Positions 31,830-41,000 of a DNA stretch of 64,000 nucleotides are shown one piece after another (position 1 is the stretch's first letter; each line of letters opens with the position of its first letter). The position numbers and the translations under genes are program-made. Under the pieces are notes generated by a model that was not told the DNA's origin, made no database searches, and worked only from the letters and a program-made list of their open reading frames with translations. This DNA is from Rhizobium sp. Q54. Lineage in GTDB: Bacteria > Pseudomonadota > Alphaproteobacteria > Rhizobiales > Xanthobacteraceae. The DNA is taken from NCBI GenBank assembly GCA_945870035.1, contig CAMBQQ010000005.1, forward strand, positions 1-64,000, given 5' to 3'.

Positions 31830-32612
31830 ATGTCCATGCCGCTCCCCCGCCCGCGACGCCGCACCCTCATGCTCATTATTTTTGCGCTTTTCCTCGCCCC
31901 TTTGCTGGCCCGCGCGGCGCTCTATTGGATGAGCGCGGACGGGCGCTCGTGGCGCACCGCCGACTGGTCGTCGACCGGCACGCTGCCGAAGGCCGCCGAC
32001 CACGCACCGGCGCGGCTCGTCATCTATTCCGGCACCACCGGCGCGTGGAAGGGTATCTTCTCGGTGCACAGCTGGGTGGTGCTCAAGCGCGCCAATGCCA
32101 GGACCTGGACCCGCTTCGATGTGGTCGGCTGGGGCACGCCGGTGCGCACCAATGGCTGGCCGGCCGACGGCCGCTGGTACGGTAACGTGCCGGAAGTGAT
32201 CGCCGATGTGTCCGGCGCGCAAGCCGAGGCGATGATCCCCAAGGTCGAGGCGGCCGTGCGCGATTATACGTATCGCAATGCCGGCGACTATCGCATCTGG
32301 CCGGGGCCGAACAGCAACTCGTTCACCGCCGCGGTGTTGCGCGCAGTGCCCGAACTGGGCGCAACGCTGCCGCCGAACGCGGTCGGCCGTGACTTCCGCG
32401 ACGGTTTCTATGCCGGCTGGACCGACAGCGGCACCGGCGTCGAGATGAACCTCTATGGCCTGGCCGCGCTGAAGGCCGGCTGGGTCGAGGGCGTTGAGGT
32501 CAATCTGCTCGGGCTGGTCGCCGGGCTCGATCTGCGCCATCCGGCGGTGAAATTGCCGGGCTTCGGCCGCGTCGGTTTCGACCTGCCGGTTGCCGCCGCA
32601 GCGACGCGCTAG
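31830..32612 (+). CDS. DUF3750 domain-containing protein
   Basis: ARLVIYSGTTGAWKGIFSVHSWVVLKRANARTWTRFDVVGWG ... IWPGPNSNSFTAAVLRAVPELGATLPPNAVGRDF. Confidence 0.78.
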   Translation: MSMPLPRPRRRTLMLIIFALFLAPLLARAALYWMSADGRSWRTADWSSTGTLPKAADHAPARLVIYSGTTGAWKGIFSVHSWVVLKRANARTWTRFDVVGWGTPVRTNGWPADGRWYGNVPEVIADVSGAQAEAMIPKVEAAVRDYTYRNAGDYRIWPGPNSNSFTAAVLRAVPELGATLPPNAVGRDFRDGFYAGWTDSGTGVEMNLYGLAALKAGWVEGVEVNLLGLVAGLDLRHPAVKLPGFGRVGFDLPVAAAATR

Positions 32613-32710
32613 AGCTTTTCCGGCTTTGATAGAATCAAAGCCGGGCTCTAGATTCTTATTTGACGCGTTTTCTTCACGCGAACCGGTACCCACTTCGCTC
32701 GAAAACGCTA
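32609..32710. repeat. intergenic palindromic repeat family common in Rhizobiales
   Basis: ctagagcttttccggctttgatagaatcaaagccgggctctag hairpin plus gacgcgttttcttcacgcgaaccggtacccacttcgctcgaaaacgct. Confidence 0.8.
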
Positions 32711-32815
32711 CGGACCTCACGATTCGCTCACAGCCATGTGTCCCTGCCGCCCTTGCGGCGGGGTGACGCGACCGGCCGGTTCGTGGCACGTTCGCCACGC
32801 AATGCGAGGAAGACA

Positions 32816-33787
32816 ATGCGCGACACTCTGCCCCTGCTCGACAAGATTCCGTTTCCGGCGCTGCGGCGCGGCACGCTCGACACCCTCCAGATCAATGTCG
32901 GCTATCGCTGCAACCAGACCTGCTTCCATTGCCATGTGAATGCCGGGCCGAACCGCACCGAAGAGATGGCGGCGGATGTCGCCGAGCTGGCGCTCGACTT
33001 CATCGAACGGCGCGGCATCAAGACGCTGGACATCACCGGCGGCGCGCCGGAGCTGAACGCCAATTTCCGCCGCATGGTGACGGGCGCCCGCGCGCTCGGC
33101 GTCAAGGTGATGGACCGTTGCAACCTGACCATATTGGAGCAGCCGGGACAGGAAGACCTCGCCGGTTTCCTGGCGGAAAACGCCGTCGAGGTGGTGGCGT
33201 CGATGCCGTGTTATTCGCACGACAATGTCGAGGCGCAGCGCGGCAAGGGCGTCTTCGATGTCTCGATCCGCGGCCTGCAAGCGCTCAATGCGCTCGGCTA
33301 CGGCCGCAACCCGGCGCTGACACTGAACCTCGTCTACAATCCGCTCGGGCCTTCGCTGCCGCCGGGACAAGCGGGGCTGGAAGCCGACTACAAGCGCGTG
33401 CTCGGCGACAAGTTCGGCATCGTGTTCAATCAGCTTTACGTGCTGGCCAACATGCCGATCCAGCGCTTCGGTTCAACCTTGGTGACCAAGGGCGAGTTCG
33501 ACGGCTACCTCAATCTGTTGCAGGACGCGCATCTCGACGCCAATCTTCCCGGCGTCATGTGCCGCAACCTGATTTCGGTCGACTACAAAGGCTATGTCTT
33601 CGACTGCGACTTCAACCAGATGCTCGATCTGCCGCTGCCCTATGGCGCCAACAAGCGCGTGCATCTGTCCGACCTGCTCGACGCGGATTTGAGCGACAAT
33701 CCGATCCGCGTCTCCGGCCATTGCTATGGCTGCACCGCCGGTCAGGGTTCAAGCTGCGGCGGCGCCTTGAAGGAAGCAGCGGAGTGA
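32816..33787 (+). CDS. arsS: arsenosugar biosynthesis-type radical SAM protein (ArsS family)
   Basis: Radical SAM motif CNQTCFHC; TLDITGGAPELN; C-terminal HCYGCTAGQGSSCGG; ATG at 32816. Confidence 0.9.
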   Translation: MRDTLPLLDKIPFPALRRGTLDTLQINVGYRCNQTCFHCHVNAGPNRTEEMAADVAELALDFIERRGIKTLDITGGAPELNANFRRMVTGARALGVKVMDRCNLTILEQPGQEDLAGFLAENAVEVVASMPCYSHDNVEAQRGKGVFDVSIRGLQALNALGYGRNPALTLNLVYNPLGPSLPPGQAGLEADYKRVLGDKFGIVFNQLYVLANMPIQRFGSTLVTKGEFDGYLNLLQDAHLDANLPGVMCRNLISVDYKGYVFDCDFNQMLDLPLPYGANKRVHLSDLLDADLSDNPIRVSGHCYGCTAGQGSSCGGALKEAAE

Positions 33788-34737
33788 CCCTCGCGGCGGC
33801 ACTGGCGCAAGAGGCCGGACGTGTCTGTCCGCTCGATTATACCTATGCGCCCGACGTGTTCGCGCGCACGGCGGATTTTTCCGCCGAGACTTTGTACGTC
33901 GTCGGCGGCCTGTACGGAAACACGGCGGCGCTGTCGGCGATCAAGGAGATGGCCGCGCGGGAAACCTCCCTGCCGGAGATCGTCTTCAACGGCGACTTCC
34001 ACTGGTTCGACGCCGAGCCGCGCTGGTTTGCCGCCATCGATAACGGCGTTGCGCCCTATCGCACCATGCGCGGCAATATCGAAACCGAGATCTCCCGCCC
34101 CAATGATGTCGGCGCCGGCTGCGGCTGCGCCTATCCGGACAGCGTGTCCGGCGATGTGGTGACACGCTCGAATGATATTCTGGCGCTGTTGCAGAAGGCG
34201 GCGCCACAAGAGGCACGGGCGCGGCTTAGCGCGTTGCCGATGCATCTCGTGGCGCAGGTCGGGCCTTTAAGCGTCGGCATCGTGCATGGCGATGCCGCGG
34301 CACTGGCCGGCTGGCGCTTCGCGCAGGATGAGCTGGACGATCCGAAGCGGCAGAGCTGGCTCGCCGATGTGCGGGCACGATCAAACGTCGATGTCTTCGC
34401 CTCGACGCATACCTGCGCGGCGGCGTTGCGTGATTTCGCCCTGCCCGGCGGCCGGCTGACCATTATCAACAACGGCGCGGCCGGTATGCCGAACTTTGCC
34501 GGCAGTCGCAGCGGCGTCATCACCCGCATCGCCACGACGCCCTCGCCGCACCAGCCGCTCTATGGCGCCGTGCGCGACGGCGTTCATATCGACGCGCTGG
34601 CGGTCGAATACGACAGCGAGGCCTTCATCGCCCGCTTTAGCGAACGCTGGCCGCCAGGCTCGCCGGCCTACCAGTCCTATTACCAGCGCATCGTCGACGG
34701 GCCGGATTATACGATCGCGCAAGCCGGGCCGCGATGA
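33784..34737 (+). CDS. metallophosphoesterase-like protein in ArsS operon
   Basis: GTG start overlapping the arsS stop; LYVVGGLYGNTAALSAI, EIVFNGDFHWFDAEP, GIVHGDAAALAGWRF, STHTC, TIINNGAAGMPNF phosphoesterase-like pattern. Confidence 0.72.
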   Translation: MTLAAALAQEAGRVCPLDYTYAPDVFARTADFSAETLYVVGGLYGNTAALSAIKEMAARETSLPEIVFNGDFHWFDAEPRWFAAIDNGVAPYRTMRGNIETEISRPNDVGAGCGCAYPDSVSGDVVTRSNDILALLQKAAPQEARARLSALPMHLVAQVGPLSVGIVHGDAAALAGWRFAQDELDDPKRQSWLADVRARSNVDVFASTHTCAAALRDFALPGGRLTIINNGAAGMPNFAGSRSGVITRIATTPSPHQPLYGAVRDGVHIDALAVEYDSEAFIARFSERWPPGSPAYQSYYQRIVDGPDYTIAQAGPR

Positions 34738-35408
34738 CACTCTCTATCATCATGCCGGTGCTGGACGAAGCCGCCGGCATCGTGCCAGCTTTGACGGCGT
34801 TGCAGGATTACCGCGCGCGCGGCGTCGACGTCATCGTCGCCGATGGCGGCAGCGCCGATAACACAATCGACCTGGCGCAACCCCTCGCCGACAAGGTGAT
34901 CAGTTCGCCGCGCGGCCGCGCTGTGCAGATGAACGCCGGCGCGGCCACCGCGCGCGGCGACGTGCTGTTGTTCCTGCATGCCGACACGCGACTCCCCGCC
35001 AACGCCGAGCGACTGGTGCTGGACGGACTTACACAATCGAACCGGATCTGGGGCCGCTTCGACGTTCAATTCGACAGCGGCGCATTGCGGCTCGTCGCCG
35101 CCAGTATGAACATGCGCTCTCGCCTCACCGGCATCGCCACCGGCGATCAGGCGATGTTCATGACGCGCGCCGCATTCGAGCAGGCCGGCGGTTTTCCGCC
35201 GATCGCGCTGATGGAAGACGTTGCGCTATCGGCAAAGCTCAAGCGCCTCGGCCCGCCGCTGTGCCTCGATGCGCGCGTCACCACGTCCGGACAACGCTGG
35301 CGCAACAACGGCACGGTGCGCACCGTGCTGCTGATGTGGGGCTTGCGGCTGCGCTTTTTCTTCGGCGCCGATCCGGACCGCCTTGCCCGCACCTATGGCT
35401 ATCGCTGA
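34734..35408 (+). CDS. TIGR04283-family arsenosugar-type glycosyltransferase (GT2)
   Basis: LSIIMPVLDEAAGIVPALTAL, VIVADGGSADNT, GRAVQMNAGAATARGDVLLFLHADTRLP; ATGA overlap with the upstream gene. Confidence 0.9.
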   Translation: MTLSIIMPVLDEAAGIVPALTALQDYRARGVDVIVADGGSADNTIDLAQPLADKVISSPRGRAVQMNAGAATARGDVLLFLHADTRLPANAERLVLDGLTQSNRIWGRFDVQFDSGALRLVAASMNMRSRLTGIATGDQAMFMTRAAFEQAGGFPPIALMEDVALSAKLKRLGPPLCLDARVTTSGQRWRNNGTVRTVLLMWGLRLRFFFGADPDRLARTYGYR

Positions 35409-35417
35409 CAAGGCACC

Positions 35418-36521
35418 TCACGCCTTCGGCTTCGCCGCCGCCCACAGCGAAGGGCCGACGCGGGCATATTGCACGGGCCGCGGCACATCGGCGCCGAGCG
35501 CCCGTGCCGCGTGCCAGCCCCAATGCGGGTCGTCGAGGAAAATGCGCGCCGCGGCGACCAGATCGGCCTTGCCCGACGCCACCACGTCCTCGGCGAAGGC
35601 CGGATCGAGAATGGCGCCAACGGCGCGAACGGCGATGCCGGCTTCCTTCTTGATGCGCGCAGCGATGGGTACGTTATAGCCCTGCTCTTGCGGGGTGCGG
35701 ATTTCGTACTGTGCGCCGCCGGACGAGACGCAGAGGAAGTCGAGGCCCTCGGCCTTCAAAGCCTTGGCAATCGCCACAGCGTCGTCCGGCGTCAGCCCGC
35801 CGTCGCGCCAGTCGCTGCCAGTGATGCGCGCCCCTAACGGCACGCCCTTCGGCACGACTGCCCGCACCGCCTTCGCCACCGACAGCGGAAAGCGCAGACG
35901 GTTTTCCAGCGACCCGCCATACTGGTCGGTGCGCTTGTTCGAAAAAGGCGACATGAAGCCGTGCATGAGATAGCCGTGCGCCATGTGCAGCTCGATTTCA
36001 TCGAAGCCGATGCGCAGTGCGCGCTTGACCGAATTGACGAAGGCATCGCGGACACGGGTCAGATCGGCTTCGGTCGCTTCGCGCGGCGTGTGCCACTTGG
36101 TCTCGCCCCAGGGCAACGGCGACGCGGCGATGGTCTGCCACGGATCCTGCCCTTCGGTCAGGCCGAGCCCGCCGTCCCATGGCTTCTGCGACGAGGCCTT
36201 GCGCCCAGCATGGGCAATCTGGATGCCGAATTTGGCAGTGCCGGCGCGCCGCGCGCTGTTGATGATACGGGCCAAAGCCGCTTCGCTCTCGTCGGAGTAA
36301 AGGCCGAGGCAGCCATGGGTGATGCGGCCGTGGCGCTCGACATGGGTGGCTTCAACCACGACCATCGCCGCGCCGGAATTGGCCAGCATGCCGAGATGCA
36401 TCAGATGCCAGTCATTGGCACAGCCGTCATCGGCGGAATACTGGCACATCGGTGACACAACGAGACGATTGGCGAGCTTGAGGCCCGCCAAGTCGATCGG
36501 CGAAAAAAGGATACTGCTCAT
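35418..36521 (-). CDS. NADH:flavin oxidoreductase / Old Yellow Enzyme (YqjM-like)
   Basis: LKLANRLVVSPMCQYSADDGCANDWHLMHLG, ELHMAHGYLMHGFMSPFSNKRTDQYGGSLENRLRFPL. Confidence 0.95.
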   Translation of the reverse strand: MSSILFSPIDLAGLKLANRLVVSPMCQYSADDGCANDWHLMHLGMLANSGAAMVVVEATHVERHGRITHGCLGLYSDESEAALARIINSARRAGTAKFGIQIAHAGRKASSQKPWDGGLGLTEGQDPWQTIAASPLPWGETKWHTPREATEADLTRVRDAFVNSVKRALRIGFDEIELHMAHGYLMHGFMSPFSNKRTDQYGGSLENRLRFPLSVAKAVRAVVPKGVPLGARITGSDWRDGGLTPDDAVAIAKALKAEGLDFLCVSSGGAQYEIRTPQEQGYNVPIAARIKKEAGIAVRAVGAILDPAFAEDVVASGKADLVAAARIFLDDPHWGWHAARALGADVPRPVQYARVGPSLWAAAKPKA

Positions 36522-36560
36522 GAAGGGGGTACTCTGTGGAAGGGAAGCGCTTTAAGCGTC

Positions 36561-36908
36561 TCAGGGCTTCTGGATGGCGTTCAGGTAATCGATGATGGCA
36601 CCGACTTCGTCGGCATCATACCGGAATTCCGGCATGTCGGGGTGGCCGGACATGACGCCCTCACCCAATGCCTCTTCCAGCGACTCGATCGGATAGCGGG
36701 AGCCCAGCGTCCGGAACGGCGGCGCATCGGCGCGCGGGCTGGCGCCGCTCAGGCCCACGGCGTGGCAACGCCCACAGTCGCGCATCAGCAAGGTTATGCC
36801 TTGTTTGTCGGCTTGCGCATGAGACGGCGTCGCCGCGGTTGCGGCCAAAGCCATGACAACAAGGCAACCGGTAAACAGGCAACGGGCAAACATGCTGGCA
36901 GATGTCAT
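36561..36908 (-). CDS. small secreted c-type cytochrome
   Basis: Signal peptide, CGRCH haem motif (LLMRDCGRCHAVG), distal Met region HPDMPEF. Confidence 0.88.
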   Translation of the reverse strand: MTSASMFARCLFTGCLVVMALAATAATPSHAQADKQGITLLMRDCGRCHAVGLSGASPRADAPPFRTLGSRYPIESLEEALGEGVMSGHPDMPEFRYDADEVGAIIDYLNAIQKP

Positions 36909-37306
36909 GCCGCCGGGCGCATCGTGTCGTCGCGGCGAGGCGATTGCGCCGAAGACTCGATCTGAGGCGGCGACTGTACCGCCGACGGATCGACGGGCGG
37001 CAGGCCGGCCAGCGCGCGCCATTGCCTGGCGGCGTTGATGACATCGAGCATGCGCATGGCGAAGCGTTCCTGCGAATAGTAGCGCTGCCAGCGGCCGCTG
37101 CGGTAAAGCTCTGTGTAGTGGTCGAGGCGACGTTGCGCCAGATCGTGCCATTTAAGCGCGATCTCATCGAGACGTGGTCTGCTGGGCAGAGCCTGCATGG
37201 GGGTAGCCCGGTGGTCGAGCGCCGATTCGTCTACCCCCTGATCGTTGCGTGAACGGCAACGACGAACAATCGTACAATGACGACAGCGCACAGCTGTGGA
37301 TAACAC
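36905..37306 (-). CDS. TIGR03809-like hypothetical protein
   Basis: RLDEIALKWHDLAQRRLDHYTELYRSGRWQRYYSQERFAMRMLDVINAARQW; start uncertain; 4-bp overlap with the cytochrome gene. Confidence 0.55.
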   Translation of the reverse strand: MLSTAVRCRHCTIVRRCRSRNDQGVDESALDHRATPMQALPSRPRLDEIALKWHDLAQRRLDHYTELYRSGRWQRYYSQERFAMRMLDVINAARQWRALAGLPPVDPSAVQSPPQIESSAQSPRRDDTMRPAA

Positions 37307-37388
37307 CGCAACTCTAAGCTGATTCGCCAGCGATTCAAAGAGTCTAGGCGGTTCGCCCGCGCCGATTATGGGCTTTTGGCGGCCCTAA

Positions 37389-37844
37389 TCAGGCCGCCGG
37401 AGCCTTAGTGTCGGCCTCGCGCTTGGCCAAGTGACCGAGGATTTCGGCGCCGCGATTGGCCGCCGGCAGGCCGCGAAACAGGAAACACAGGCTGATCACC
37501 GCCTGCATTTCCTCCCAGCTAGCGCCGGCCCGGCGGGCGGCAATGGCGTGCAACTGCGCGGCGTCGCTCATGTCCATCAGCAGCATGCCGAACAGCATGA
37601 GCTGCGCGGTCTTGGTATCGAAGCACTTGGGATACATCGCGTGCTCGCGCATCTTCTCCTGCATGTCGAGCAGCACGGGATCGAGCGCACCGGTGACCGC
37701 CATGCGCGCCTCGATGCGCGGCGGCACGAAGCCAAGAAGATCACGGTAGATGGCGTTACGTTCCTCAAGCGTGGCCTCGGTATCGGCGTAAGGGCCAATA
37801 CTGTTGCGCACGATATTGGCATCGATCCGGGGCGGCAGGGACAT
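37389..37844 (-). CDS. carboxymuconolactone decarboxylase family protein
   Basis: 151 aa; FVPPRIEARMAVTGALDPVLLDMQEKMREHAMYPKCFDTKTAQLMLFGMLL; AIAARRAGASWEEMQAVI. Confidence 0.82.
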   Translation of the reverse strand: MSLPPRIDANIVRNSIGPYADTEATLEERNAIYRDLLGFVPPRIEARMAVTGALDPVLLDMQEKMREHAMYPKCFDTKTAQLMLFGMLLMDMSDAAQLHAIAARRAGASWEEMQAVISLCFLFRGLPAANRGAEILGHLAKREADTKAPAA

Positions 37845-37883
37845 GAAGAACTCCTCGACGATTGAACCTGAAAGGCGGCCGTC

Positions 37884-38897
37884 TCACGACAGCGAAGCGA
37901 TGGCTTCCTTGAGCACTTCGGGAGCCTTGGTGACGTCGCCGGCTACATTGGGCGTGGCGTATTCGATGAAACTGTCGGGCAGCGTGGCGCCCCAATAGGT
38001 GCCGGTGCCGCGCTCTTCCTCGTTCCAGGTCACCGGCTCCCAGTCCGGCGCCACGACAAGGAAGCTCGACGAATAGACCTCGACGCGATTGCCGCCCGGC
38101 TCGTATCTGTAGAGATAGAAGCCCTGCGAGTTGTTGTGCTTGGAGGGACCGGCTTCGATGAAAATGCCGGCCTCGCTCAAAATGTCGGCGGCGCGCATGA
38201 CGTCATCGCGGTTGTCGACCCATAGCGAGAAGTGATGCAAGCGGCCATGCGCGCCCTTGACGTCGACGACATAGGCCAACTGATGATGAATCGCGGTCGG
38301 GCTCATCCATGAGCCGATCTCGGTCTTACCGTTGTCGAAGCGCACCTGCTCGCGCAACTGGAAGCCGAGCAGGTCCTGCGCGAATTTGCGGTTGGCCTCG
38401 ACATCCTTGGCGAGCAGCGCCAGATGATCGATGCGGCGCACGCCGGCGCCACGGCCGGTGAATTTCTGCGGCAGGTTCTTCAGGCTCGATTTCAATTCCG
38501 GCGGCGCGACGAATTTCTGCTCTTCGTAATAGATTTCCATGACGTGGCCGTCGGGATCGTGGAAGCGGTAGGAACGGCCGCGGCCGTAATCGCCATTGCT
38601 CCAGCCGATGCCCAAGCCCGCCTCTTCGATCGCCTTGGCGCGGCGCTCCAGCGCCTGCGGGCTGGCGGTACGCCAGGAGATGCAGCCGGGGCCGGGTTGC
38701 GCCGCTTCAGTGAGCTTGAGCGTCGACGTGGCGTAATCGCCATAGCCGCGCAGATAGACCGACTGGCCGGCCGTGTGCACCGGCTCCATGCCGAGAAGAT
38801 CGCGGAAATACCAGAGGCTTTGCTCGGGCTTCGGCGTCAGCAATTCCACGTTGCCGAGATGCGCGATATCGTGGATCGGCTCTGACTGTTCCGGCAT
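37884..38897 (-). CDS. VOC-family extradiol ring-cleavage dioxygenase (catechol 2,3-dioxygenase-like)
   Basis: Two VOC repeats, IHDIAHLGNVELLTPKPEQSLWYF, RRIDHLALLAKDVEANRKF, LHHFSLWVDNRDDVMRAADI, YLYRYEPGGNRVEVYS. Confidence 0.9.
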   Translation of the reverse strand: MPEQSEPIHDIAHLGNVELLTPKPEQSLWYFRDLLGMEPVHTAGQSVYLRGYGDYATSTLKLTEAAQPGPGCISWRTASPQALERRAKAIEEAGLGIGWSNGDYGRGRSYRFHDPDGHVMEIYYEEQKFVAPPELKSSLKNLPQKFTGRGAGVRRIDHLALLAKDVEANRKFAQDLLGFQLREQVRFDNGKTEIGSWMSPTAIHHQLAYVVDVKGAHGRLHHFSLWVDNRDDVMRAADILSEAGIFIEAGPSKHNNSQGFYLYRYEPGGNRVEVYSSSFLVVAPDWEPVTWNEEERGTGTYWGATLPDSFIEYATPNVAGDVTKAPEVLKEAIASLS

Positions 38898-38978
38898 GCC
38901 CGCCTCCTTGGTTACTCCCGTAACCAATTTGCGCGCGGCGGCGGGCGGTGGCTTTGATCTAGCGCAAACCGACGGGCG

Positions 38979-39947
38979 CTAAAGCTTGATGCGCAGCCTG
39001 GCGGCGAGTTCACCAACGATGCCGCGGCGGAACAAAAGCACGCAGGCGACGAAGATCACGCCCTGAATGACCAGCACCCACTGCCCAACCTGCGCCAGGT
39101 AGTTCTGCATGGCGACGACAATGACAGCGCCGACCACCGGTCCGAACACGGTGCCGAGGCCGCCGACCAGCGCCATCAGCACGACCTCGCCCGACATCGG
39201 CCAGTCGACATCGGTGAGCGAAGCCAATTGAAAGACGATCGCCTTGGTGCCGCCGGCAAGGCCGGCAAAAGTGGCCGACAACACGAAGGCGATCAATTTG
39301 TGGCGGTCGGTTTTGTAGCCGAGCGAAATGGCGCGCGGCTCGTTCTCGCGGATCGCCTTGAGCACCTCGCCGAACGGCGAATGGATAATACGATAGATGG
39401 CCAGAAATCCGCCGAGAAAGATCACAAGCACGGTGCCGTACATGGCCAGCGGCTGGCCGAGGTCGATAAGGCCGAAGAGATAGCCGCGCGGCACCGACTG
39501 GATGCCGTCCTCGCCGCCGGTGAAGGGCGCCTGCACTGCGAAGAAGTACATCATCTGCGCGAGAGCCAGCGTGATCATCGCGAAATAGATGCCTTGGCGG
39601 CGAATGGCGAGCGAGCCGGCGACGAGGCCCAGCACCGCCGCGGTGAGAGCCCCGGCGAGGATTGCGAATTCCGGATTGAAACCTAGAACCTTGGCGGCAT
39701 AGGCACTGACATAGCTCGCCCATCCGAAATAGAGCGCATGGCCGAACGACAGCAGACCGACGTAGCCGAGCAGCAGATTGAAAGCGCAGGCGAACAGCGC
39801 AAAGCATAAAGCCTTCATCAGGAACAGCGGATAAATGAACACCGGCGCGATCAGCAGCAGCGCGACCATCACGGCAAAGGCGATGACCTCGCTGCGCGAC
39901 CGGGCCGGCATCGTGACAACGGACATGGGCGTTGCGGCTGTGGTCAT
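38979..39947 (-). CDS. livM: branched-chain amino acid-type ABC transporter permease (LivM)
   Basis: YVGLLSFGHALYFGWASYVSAY, GLVAGSLAIRRQGIYFAMITLALAQM, EVVLMALVGGLGTVFGPVVGA. Confidence 0.95.
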   Translation of the reverse strand: MTTAATPMSVVTMPARSRSEVIAFAVMVALLLIAPVFIYPLFLMKALCFALFACAFNLLLGYVGLLSFGHALYFGWASYVSAYAAKVLGFNPEFAILAGALTAAVLGLVAGSLAIRRQGIYFAMITLALAQMMYFFAVQAPFTGGEDGIQSVPRGYLFGLIDLGQPLAMYGTVLVIFLGGFLAIYRIIHSPFGEVLKAIRENEPRAISLGYKTDRHKLIAFVLSATFAGLAGGTKAIVFQLASLTDVDWPMSGEVVLMALVGGLGTVFGPVVGAVIVVAMQNYLAQVGQWVLVIQGVIFVACVLLFRRGIVGELAARLRIKL

Positions 39948-39948
39948 G

Positions 39949-40836
39949 TCACGCTCTCCGTCCGAACAGGCCGGCCGGCCGGATCAACAACACGATCGCC
40001 ATGATGATGAAGATCACGGTATTCGAGGCTTCCGGGAAAAACACCTTGGTCAGCCCTTCGATTACACCGAGCCCGAAGCCGGTCACGATAGCGCCGAGGA
40101 TCGAGCCCATGCCGCCGATCACCACCACGGCGAACACGACGATGATCAGGTGCGAACCCATTTGCGGGCTGACGCTGTAGATCGGCGCGGCCATCACCCC
40201 GGCAAGCGCGGCAAGCGCCACGCCGAAGCCGTAGGTCAGCGTGATCATGCGCGGCACGTTGATGCCGAAGGCGCGCACCAGCGACGGATTTTCCGTCGCC
40301 GCGCGCAGATAGGAGCCGAGCTTGGTGCGCTCGATCACAAACCAGGTGACAATGCAGACCGTGAGTGACGCCACGATCACCCAGGCGCGATAATTGGGCA
40401 GGAACATGAAGCCGAGATTCTGTCCGCCCTGCAGCGCGGCGGGGACGCGGTACGGCAGGCCGGACGAACCGAAATAATTACGGAACAGGCCCTCGATGAT
40501 GAGCGCAAGGCCAAAGGTGAGCAGCAGTCCATACAGATGATCGAGCTTGTACAACCGCTGCAGCAACAGCCTTTCGATCACCACGCCGAAGGCGCCGACC
40601 ATAATCGGCGCCACCAGCAGCGCGATCCAGTAATTCAGGCCGACAAAGTTGAGCAGGAAAAACGCCGCGAAGGCGCCCATCATGTACTGGGCGCCATGCG
40701 CGAAGTTGATGATGTTCAGCATGCCGAAGATCACCGCCAGCCCGAGGCTGAGCAATGCGTAGAACGAGCCGTTGATCAGCCCGATCAGAAGCTGGCCGAA
40801 CAAGGCCTGCGACGGTATGCCGAAAATCTCGAACAT
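39949..40836 (-). CDS. livH: branched-chain amino acid-type ABC transporter permease (LivH)
   Basis: QLLIGLINGSFYALLSLGLAVIFGMLNIINFAHGAQYMMGAF; FAVVVIGGMGSILGAIVTGF. Confidence 0.95.
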   Translation of the reverse strand: MFEIFGIPSQALFGQLLIGLINGSFYALLSLGLAVIFGMLNIINFAHGAQYMMGAFAAFFLLNFVGLNYWIALLVAPIMVGAFGVVIERLLLQRLYKLDHLYGLLLTFGLALIIEGLFRNYFGSSGLPYRVPAALQGGQNLGFMFLPNYRAWVIVASLTVCIVTWFVIERTKLGSYLRAATENPSLVRAFGINVPRMITLTYGFGVALAALAGVMAAPIYSVSPQMGSHLIIVVFAVVVIGGMGSILGAIVTGFGLGVIEGLTKVFFPEASNTVIFIIMAIVLLIRPAGLFGRRA

Positions 40837-40852
40837 GCGGTGTCTCTCTTAT

Positions 40853-40989
40853 CCCTCCCCAACGTTGGGGAGGGCGGATCGTCGCAAAGCAAGCCAGGCG
40901 AAGGGGCAGCCTGAAAACTAAAGGAGCCCGTCACCCGACTTCCTCGCAAGAGCTCGGAAGTCACCCTCTCCCCGCTTGCGGGGAGAGGG
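40853..40989. repeat. REP-like element: two hairpins within a common alphaproteobacterial repeat
   Basis: ccctccccaacgttggggaggg (40853-40874) and ccctctccccgcttgcggggagaggg (40964-40989), located between livK and livH. Confidence 0.85.
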
Positions 40990-41000
40990 AAGTAAGCAAG

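Noticed and set aside
32816-33787. Possible selenocysteine in the ArsS-type radical SAM protein
   Set aside because: The C-terminal motif CYGCTAGQGSSCGG is encoded with ordinary Cys codons and no internal TGA is present.
37295-37344. Chromosome origin (oriC)
   Set aside because: Only one DnaA-box match, no AT-rich unwinding region and no typical origin-neighbour genes; kept only as a possible regulatory cluster.
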